From NCBI GenBank assembly GCA_945870885.1, contig CAMBTR010000004.1:1-35680 (forward strand): 35,680 bases of DNA, in the 5' to 3' direction. Below are positions 29,394 through 35,680 of this stretch, in pieces (within the stretch, counting starts at the first letter, position 1; the number at the start of each line of letters is the position of its first letter). A model generated the notes under the pieces. The model did not search any database and had not been told where the DNA came from. It worked only from the letters and a program-made list of their open reading frames with translations. The translations under genes and the position numbers were made by a program. The stretch comes from Chryseobacterium gleum (lineage in GTDB: Bacteria; Bacteroidota; Bacteroidia; NS11-12g; UBA955).

Positions 29394-30401
29394 ATGAAAT
29401 TGGTCACCTACAAAACCAATGGCCATGCCCAAACCGGCATACTGGTCAACCAACAGATTTACCCCCTCAACACCATCAACCAGAACATCGCAAACAACAT
29501 GCGCGATATGCTAAATGATTGGGAAAATCAATGTGAATTGGCACGCGCCGTGGAGTCCGAAATCCTTGATGGAAAGCACACTCACCTGGCAACGCCTTGC
29601 ACCGATGATATTTTGGAAGCCCCCGTTCCACAACCTACCTCATGCCGAGATGGTTATGCGTTTAGACAACATGTAGCCGCAGCCAGAAGAAACCGTGGCG
29701 TTCCTATGATTCCAGAATTTGATCAATACCCCATTTTCTATTTTACCAACCACAACGCCATCCAAGGCCCAGGTGAAATTCCTTGCATGCCCGATCACTT
29801 TCAAAAATTGGATTTCGAATTGGAAGCTGCCGTTGTATTGGGAAAAAGAGGCCGAAATGTCAAAGCCGCCGATGCAGATCAGTACATCGCGGGTTACATG
29901 ATCATGAACGATATGAGTGCTCGCCGTCTTCAGATGGAAGAGATGTTGCTAAACCTCGGACCCGCAAAAGGCAAAGACTTTAGCACAGTGATTGGCCCTT
30001 GGCTAGTTACCCCAGATGAGCTCGAGCCGTTTAAAATTGAAGCAAAACCCGGACATGTGGGCAATAGCTACAACCTTTCGATGAAATGTTGGGTGAATGG
30101 CATCCAAGTGAGCGAAGGAAGCGTTGGAGATATGGATTGGACCTTTGCCGAAATCATTGAGCGATGCTCTTATGGCGCCGATATTTTCCCTGGCGATGTG
30201 ATTGGCAGTGGCACAGTGGGAACGGGCTGTTTCCTTGAACTCAACGGAACCGGAAAACTCAATAACCCCGAATATCCTGAACAATGGCTTCAAGCAGGCG
30301 ACGTGGTGGCGATGGAAATTGCTGGACTCGGACATCTGAGCAACAGCATCGTAAAAGAAAATAGCGATTTTAGCATCCTCGCATTAAAGAAAATGCCTTA
30401 A
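29394..30401 (+). CDS. Fumarylacetoacetate hydrolase (FAH) family protein
   Basis: [70 protein letters not shown]. Confidence 0.9.
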   Translation: MKLVTYKTNGHAQTGILVNQQIYPLNTINQNIANNMRDMLNDWENQCELARAVESEILDGKHTHLATPCTDDILEAPVPQPTSCRDGYAFRQHVAAARRNRGVPMIPEFDQYPIFYFTNHNAIQGPGEIPCMPDHFQKLDFELEAAVVLGKRGRNVKAADADQYIAGYMIMNDMSARRLQMEEMLLNLGPAKGKDFSTVIGPWLVTPDELEPFKIEAKPGHVGNSYNLSMKCWVNGIQVSEGSVGDMDWTFAEIIERCSYGADIFPGDVIGSGTVGTGCFLELNGTGKLNNPEYPEQWLQAGDVVAMEIAGLGHLSNSIVKENSDFSILALKKMP

Positions 30402-30456
30402 TCACAGTTGCCAATCACGCCAAAAACCAAGTACCATTAATACCGAAGCAAACCTT

Positions 30457-31254
30457 ATGAGACGCAATCACGAAATCGACTATCGCATTTTTGGTGAAGA
30501 AATGCAGTGTGTAGAAATAGAACTCGATCCGCAAGAAACCGTAATGGCCGAAAGTGGAAGTTTTATGTTCATGGACAACGGCATCGAGATGGAAACCATC
30601 TTTGGCGATGGCAGCAGCAACCAAGGCAGCGGCATTTTCGGAAAACTCATGGGTGCCGGAAAACGCCTCCTTACAGGTGAATCCTTGTTCATGACGGCCT
30701 TTACCAATATGGGCTATAACAAGGCACGTGTGACTTTCGCTGGACCTTATGCGGGTAAAATTATGCCTCTCGACCTAATGCAATTGGGCGGTAAGGTGAT
30801 TTGTCAGAAGGATAGTTACCTCTGCGCAGCCAAAGGCGTAAGTGTAGGAATTGAATTCCAAAGAAAACTCGGAACTGGACTCTTCGGTGGCGAAGGATTT
30901 ATCATGCAAAAGCTAGAAGGCGATGGCTTGGCCTTTGTTCACGCAGGCGGACATGTATTGAAAAAGGATTTGTCTGCTGGGGAAACACTAAAAATAGACA
31001 CCGGTTGTATTGTGGCCTTTACTGCTGGCATCAATTACGATATTCAGATGGTGCGTGGGGTTAAAAATGCAATTTTTGGTGGTGAAGGTTTGTTCTTTGC
31101 TGTCTTGAGCGGACCCGGAACTGTTTGGTTACAGAGTTTACCCGTTTCTCGTTTGGCATCCAAAATCTTGAGCTATGGTAGCCCCGGCGGACGTAGAGAA
31201 GAGGGAAGTATCCTTGGCGGATTGGGAAATATCCTAGACGGCGACGGGTACTAA
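30457..31254 (+). CDS. AIM24 / TIGR00266-family protein
   Basis: [80 protein letters not shown]. Confidence 0.88.
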   Translation: MRRNHEIDYRIFGEEMQCVEIELDPQETVMAESGSFMFMDNGIEMETIFGDGSSNQGSGIFGKLMGAGKRLLTGESLFMTAFTNMGYNKARVTFAGPYAGKIMPLDLMQLGGKVICQKDSYLCAAKGVSVGIEFQRKLGTGLFGGEGFIMQKLEGDGLAFVHAGGHVLKKDLSAGETLKIDTGCIVAFTAGINYDIQMVRGVKNAIFGGEGLFFAVLSGPGTVWLQSLPVSRLASKILSYGSPGGRREEGSILGGLGNILDGDGY

Positions 31255-31275
31255 TTCACCATACGGTTACGGTTT

Positions 31276-33636
31276 CTAGTTAAACCAATACACCCATTTC
31301 ATAGCTAGGGTTCTGTAAGATGCGCCCAAATACGCATTGCGATTGGGCAATACCGATTGAAATTGGTCGTAGTTCTGACTATACACCAAGAAAAAATCAC
31401 TCATCGGACGATATCTCCATTGGAATCTTACATTCACATTCATCTTCTCAGATTGCGTGTTGTACTGCAAAAATCCTGTCAAATACGTATTTGTATTGAT
31501 GCTATACTCCGCTTTAAAACCAATCAAACTGATGGCCGAAGTTTGACTGTCGCTCATAACCACATTAATGTGATTCCAGTTCGCATTGAACAACAACAAC
31601 GGCAATTTGCGCTTGCCCAAGCCCTTCACCCGATACGATAGATTTCCTCCAAACTCATACTTCTTACCCATAAAATAGCCGCCGTAAGAAGCCTCAACAA
31701 ACCCACTCAATGGCTTGCGATTGTTACTGGTAAACTCAGTGTGCAAAGCCGTCCATTCATATTTGCCAAAAAAATATCTACCCTCATCCAAAGGATCAAA
31801 TGGCAAAAACAAATCATAATAAGAGTGGTCTAAACTCACATGAAACATCGAACTATTCTGAAAGTTCACATCCAAACCCACCTCAGACTCTGATTCAGTT
31901 CCATGAAAACTGCTGTCGTAATAGCTACTATTGCTCGCAATCAACCCAAAATGATTCACTAAAGCATTTCGTTTGGGGTAATAATTGTATGTTATCACGG
32001 GCTCCAAACGCCAATAATCATATTTGATGATTTTCCCGGATATGGGATCAAAATTGTCGGTTCTAGGCACAAAACCCGAACGTGCACTGAACTCCTTGCT
32101 CACATATTCGTGGTTCCAGATGCCCGTCCAATTCAAAGATCGATACCTCAACCACGTGGCGTGAGCATAACCATCTCTGGCGCCCAAGCCGGGATAAAAT
32201 GATTTTTGGACAAATCCTTTTCCCGCCCACAAATTGCTTTTGGTCAATAAGTTGAACTCCGTTCCTGCCACTGTATTGTAATCACCCGTTTTCGACCAAT
32301 TCCCTTTTCTATCTCTAAATTCAACCAATTTTCCAATCTTTTGATCGTGAACCAAAATCATCGCCACGTTGCTAGCAGAAAACACCTTCTTCTGCGCAGA
32401 TAATACCGTGTAATTAACACCAGGCAATACCCCCAAAGTGCCCAAATCCTGCGATTGGGTGGTGATATTCATAGCACCTATACGCAAATTACTACCCAGC
32501 TTGCCCGACATCCGAATACCGCCCAAAATAGGTACCGGACCATTGGCGCCCAATCCAATTCTGCGAGAGAAAAACGGACGAATTTGACGAAATCCAAAAT
32601 TGGCAAACAAATCACTGTTCTCAATGAAGAACTGCCTTCGTTCCGGAAAAAACAAACTGTAACGCGTTAAATTCACCTGCTGCACATCCACATCCACCTG
32701 AGCAAAATCAGGATTCATGGTGATGTCTAAATTCAAACTCCTACTCAAAGCCAATTTGGCGTCAAAGCCCACTTTCGGGTTGGCGGTTACGGGATCGGTT
32801 AAAGAAGATTGCTTACCCTGCAAGCCTTGAGATCCAATTCCACTCACATATGGAATGAATGCGAAGTTTTTTGCCTTTTTGGCCACCAATGTACCATCAA
32901 ACTCCATCGAATCACAAAACACCAATGAACTCACGTTGAAATTTCTTGGCACCCGAGCACAGCAAGAAACCTCATTGTTCTTGAAATCAAATCGAGCCAC
33001 ATTGAATCCCCAATGGGTCTCCCCAGGATTAAATCGAATGCTGTTTAAGGGTATCGCCATTTCCGCCACCCAACAATTGTTGTAGCGGCGCGTGGCTGAA
33101 TACCACACCTGATCCCAAGCAGTTGACACACCAAATCCACCGCCGTTTTCTACCGATCCCTCGCGCTGAGAATTGAATGGCGTTACGCCAAATGAAAAGC
33201 CATTTTGTCCGTCATTGAAAGGACTGATGGTCAACACCACAGCATCCGTATTGGTAACGCTAAAATCTCGCTTCAAGCTCTGAATCACATAAGGCTTTTC
33301 GTTGTTGCGATTTTCGCAAACAAAAAATGCATATATAAACTTCTCATCATAGGCCAATGCAAAACGCGTTTGCGTCTCCGCCAATGAAGTATCGTAGGGA
33401 TAATACTGAATAAATCGCCCAGGATGCTGGCCCTCAAAATTAGCAAAAGCATCGTCGCCCTCGTCTTTCAAAAAACCCAAACCCTCAGACTTTTTCCAAA
33501 TTGTCTCCGACGCTTTGCCATCAACCAAAATGGCTTCTGAGGACTTTGTAATTTTTATGGATACCTGAGCCCTACTAACACTGACAGTGAATGCTGTAAA
33601 GAGAAATAGAAACCACTGGGCAAGGAACCGTTTCAT
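31276..33636 (-). CDS. DUF5916 outer-membrane protein with N-terminal CBM9-like domain
   Basis: ILVDGKASETIWKKSEGL...ETQTRFALAYDEKFIYAFFVCENR (CBM9-like); DLDITMNPDFAQVDVDVQQVNLTRYSLFFPERRQFFIENSDLF-type motif (DUF5916). Confidence 0.87.
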   Translation of the reverse strand: MKRFLAQWFLFLFTAFTVSVSRAQVSIKITKSSEAILVDGKASETIWKKSEGLGFLKDEGDDAFANFEGQHPGRFIQYYPYDTSLAETQTRFALAYDEKFIYAFFVCENRNNEKPYVIQSLKRDFSVTNTDAVVLTISPFNDGQNGFSFGVTPFNSQREGSVENGGGFGVSTAWDQVWYSATRRYNNCWVAEMAIPLNSIRFNPGETHWGFNVARFDFKNNEVSCCARVPRNFNVSSLVFCDSMEFDGTLVAKKAKNFAFIPYVSGIGSQGLQGKQSSLTDPVTANPKVGFDAKLALSRSLNLDITMNPDFAQVDVDVQQVNLTRYSLFFPERRQFFIENSDLFANFGFRQIRPFFSRRIGLGANGPVPILGGIRMSGKLGSNLRIGAMNITTQSQDLGTLGVLPGVNYTVLSAQKKVFSASNVAMILVHDQKIGKLVEFRDRKGNWSKTGDYNTVAGTEFNLLTKSNLWAGKGFVQKSFYPGLGARDGYAHATWLRYRSLNWTGIWNHEYVSKEFSARSGFVPRTDNFDPISGKIIKYDYWRLEPVITYNYYPKRNALVNHFGLIASNSSYYDSSFHGTESESEVGLDVNFQNSSMFHVSLDHSYYDLFLPFDPLDEGRYFFGKYEWTALHTEFTSNNRKPLSGFVEASYGGYFMGKKYEFGGNLSYRVKGLGKRKLPLLLFNANWNHINVVMSDSQTSAISLIGFKAEYSINTNTYLTGFLQYNTQSEKMNVNVRFQWRYRPMSDFFLVYSQNYDQFQSVLPNRNAYLGASYRTLAMKWVYWFN

Positions 33637-34910
33637 CAATCAACGCCAGCTATGTTTCTTTTTTGGGCAGTAGTCAACGAATTCAATTTCAGGTAATATC
33701 CTTTTTTGCTTGCCAAAACATAGAACTTTAACGAGGCTCCGACTTGTAAATTATTTCCTGAAACATGATTCCACGATTTCAATTGTTCTGGAGTACAGTC
33801 AAAAATATCACTCAACGTATACACCGCATCACCCGATTTAACGCGATAGTAAACCCAAATTTTCTTGTCAGCCGGCGTCGTTAAAATTGTTTTAGGGACC
33901 GGAGGCGTAACTCCAGCCGAATCAGTTACCGATTGATCCCCCTTCGCCACCACCAAATTGATCGAAGAATCACCCTCAACCACAGCGATGGTATCCGTCT
34001 TGATAATCGGAATAAACCCTTGCTTGTTTCCAATCCAATAAACCAAAGAATCCTTTTTTGACTGATAAACGCCCAAATATGCCGCAGGCAATCTAAACGT
34101 GCACGGTGTGCCAAAATAGGGCACCATATCCGCCCTAAACTCCGGATTTAAACTGCGCAAGTCTGATAGACCTACACCCACTTTTTCATTCAATACTTTG
34201 AAAGGCAAAACAGTTGGCACCGACTGCACCTCAACTGCATCCTGCGTCTCCACTTTAAACGGCTTAATTCCATATTGTTTGGCATGATGCAACACAATCA
34301 AAGCGGCATAAAACTGAATCACCGGTAAACGCTCTTCAGGTTCCAATGCATCGTAAATATGGTTGAAATCCAAATCCCCATTTAAGCCATGAATCACTTG
34401 ATTCAAACGTATTGGGCCAATTCTGAAAGCGGTAATTACCTTGAGCCAATCGCCGTAAATGTGATACAAATCGTGCAAATATCGACATGCCGCCTCAGAT
34501 GACTTTAGAGGATCTCGCCTTTCATCAAACAGAGCGGTTTCCCTCAAATCGTACTTTTTACCAATCGTATATGCCAATGGCCACATGCCCGCAGCACCGC
34601 TTTCATCGCGATACCTAGGCTCAAAACCCGATGTACCCGCCGGAATAAATTTCACAAACCAAGGCAACCCGTATTTCTGTGCGATGCGATCAATAGATGT
34701 TTCATAATACTGCAAACGACCATAAAAAATCGAGGTGCTTTCGTTCTCGTTCTTCAACCAATCCTGCACCGTAATCTCGATATCGTTGTTATAAAAATAG
34801 GGGACCCCATTGGATTCCATTGTTTTCAAACGTAACTGCACATCATTCTGACCTACGGCCAAACCGCAAACCATCACTAGCAATATAAAAATTCTCAATT
34901 TCAAGCTCAT
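33636..34910 (-). CDS. MltD-like lytic transglycosylase-fold protein with C-terminal LysM; catalytic motifs degenerate
   Basis: QKYGLPWFVKFIPAGTSGFEPRYRDESGAAGMWPLAYTIGKKYDL; LSDLRSLNPEFRADMVPYFGTPCTFRLP; C-terminal YYRVKSGDAVYTLSDIFDCTPEQLKSWNHVSGNNLQVGASL (LysM). Confidence 0.82.
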   Translation of the reverse strand: MSLKLRIFILLVMVCGLAVGQNDVQLRLKTMESNGVPYFYNNDIEITVQDWLKNENESTSIFYGRLQYYETSIDRIAQKYGLPWFVKFIPAGTSGFEPRYRDESGAAGMWPLAYTIGKKYDLRETALFDERRDPLKSSEAACRYLHDLYHIYGDWLKVITAFRIGPIRLNQVIHGLNGDLDFNHIYDALEPEERLPVIQFYAALIVLHHAKQYGIKPFKVETQDAVEVQSVPTVLPFKVLNEKVGVGLSDLRSLNPEFRADMVPYFGTPCTFRLPAAYLGVYQSKKDSLVYWIGNKQGFIPIIKTDTIAVVEGDSSINLVVAKGDQSVTDSAGVTPPVPKTILTTPADKKIWVYYRVKSGDAVYTLSDIFDCTPEQLKSWNHVSGNNLQVGASLKFYVLASKKGYYLKLNSLTTAQKRNIAGVD

Positions 34911-35680
34911 CCTAGGGTTTCTTCCACCAATTTTGATAAATCAAATAATTCTTGTTCCTCTAAGATTCCTGTCATCAATTGAACCCCCATTGGCAATCCA
35001 TCTACAGTTTCTCCTCCCGGAATTGAAATGGCAGGATTACCGGCCAAATTCGCTTGAACAGTTAATAAATCCGCCATATACATCGCCACCGGATTTGCCG
35101 CTTTCTCGCCCAATTTAAACGCCGGTGTACTGGTCGTTGGAAGTAGAATGGCATCCACATTGGCCAATACTTTCTCCGTTTCCGTCCGTATAATCTGCCT
35201 TACTTTTTGCGCCTTTTCGTAATACGCATCGTACTGATCACTGCTCAAAACAAACGTGCCCAACATAATCCTGCGCTTCACTTCCTCGCCAAAGCCTTCG
35301 GTACGAGAAAGCACATACGTTGATTCCAAGTCGTGGGCGTTTTCGCTTCTTTTACCGTACATCATTCCCGAATACCTCGACAAATTGCTCGATGCTTCCG
35401 CCGTTGTGATCACGTAATAAACTGGAACCATATGATCCAATAAGGGGAAATCAAAATAACTCACTTCATGGCCTGCTGCTTCCAACTTGGCAATCAAACC
35501 AGTCATCATCGATTTCACTTCTGGGTCGATCCCTTCCCCGTCGATTGCTTCGCGCATCACAGCAAATTTTGCTTTAGCCGGTGCCTTGGGCGCGGTGAAT
35601 TTTGGTGCTGCCTGCTGAAACATCGAAGCGTCTTGTCCGTCCGGACCCGCCATTATCTCTGTCAACAACGCCGAATCTTC
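34907..35680 (-). CDS. gatA: Asp/Glu-tRNA amidotransferase subunit A, C-terminal part (5' end outside window)
   Basis: Frame open to the window edge (EDSALLTEIMAGPDGQDAS); SNLSRYSGMMYG, EGFGEEVKRRIMLGTFVLSSDQYDAYYEKAQKVR, GNPAISIPGG...LPMGVQLM. Confidence 0.93.
   Translation of the reverse strand, partial: EDSALLTEIMAGPDGQDASMFQQAAPKFTAPKAPAKAKFAVMREAIDGEGIDPEVKSMMTGLIAKLEAAGHEVSYFDFPLLDHMVPVYYVITTAEASSNLSRYSGMMYGKRSENAHDLESTYVLSRTEGFGEEVKRRIMLGTFVLSSDQYDAYYEKAQKVRQIIRTETEKVLANVDAILLPTTSTPAFKLGEKAANPVAMYMADLLTVQANLAGNPAISIPGGETVDGLPMGVQLMTGILEEQELFDLSKLVEETLG

Noticed and set aside
1-35680. CRISPR array, tRNA/rRNA, transposase or phage module
   Set aside because: No regularly spaced repeats, tRNA-like cloverleaf, transposase or integrase motif was seen; intergenic space is short throughout.

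Overview
This 35.7 kb window looks like a compact, mostly housekeeping chromosomal segment from a Bacteroidota bacterium. Supporting signs are TAnnTTTG promoter elements, DUF6089, DUF4249 and DUF5916 proteins, a T9SS C-terminal domain, a split-type MetH, and an STN/TonB receptor. Gene order: 2-oxoacid dehydrogenase E1 beta half (5' truncated by the window); MetH lacking its homocysteine domain; a minus-strand operon of M1 peptidase (T9SS-tagged), MbnP-like lipoprotein and di-heme peroxidase (MauG/MbnH/CcpA-like); DMT transporter; ALDH7-like dehydrogenase; minus-strand DUF6089 x2, uppS, bamA; SAM methyltransferase; rhodanese-thioredoxin lipoprotein; an untracked 45-aa ORF, then TonB receptor and DUF4249; two beta-barrel-like hypotheticals; CNNM/CorC-type hemolysin family protein; purK; frr; purF; 3-hydroxyanthranilate 3,4-dioxygenase; RmlD-like reductase; FAH-family hydrolase; AIM24/TIGR00266-like protein; DUF5916; a degenerate MltD-like LysM protein; and gatA (truncated by the window). 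I saw no CRISPR array, tRNA/rRNA, transposon or phage module. Best leads: (1) at least four genes have a TAnnTTTG -7 element exactly 4 nt before the ATG, suggesting leaderless transcription; (2) a MbnP/di-heme enzyme pair translationally coupled to a T9SS M1 peptidase; (3) a lytic-transglycosylase-like protein that has lost its catalytic motifs; (4) a 45-aa microprotein ORF directly ahead of a TonB receptor; (5) a 14-bp GC-rich hairpin embedded in a rhodanese active-site coding sequence. All calls come from reading the sequence; no homology search was run.
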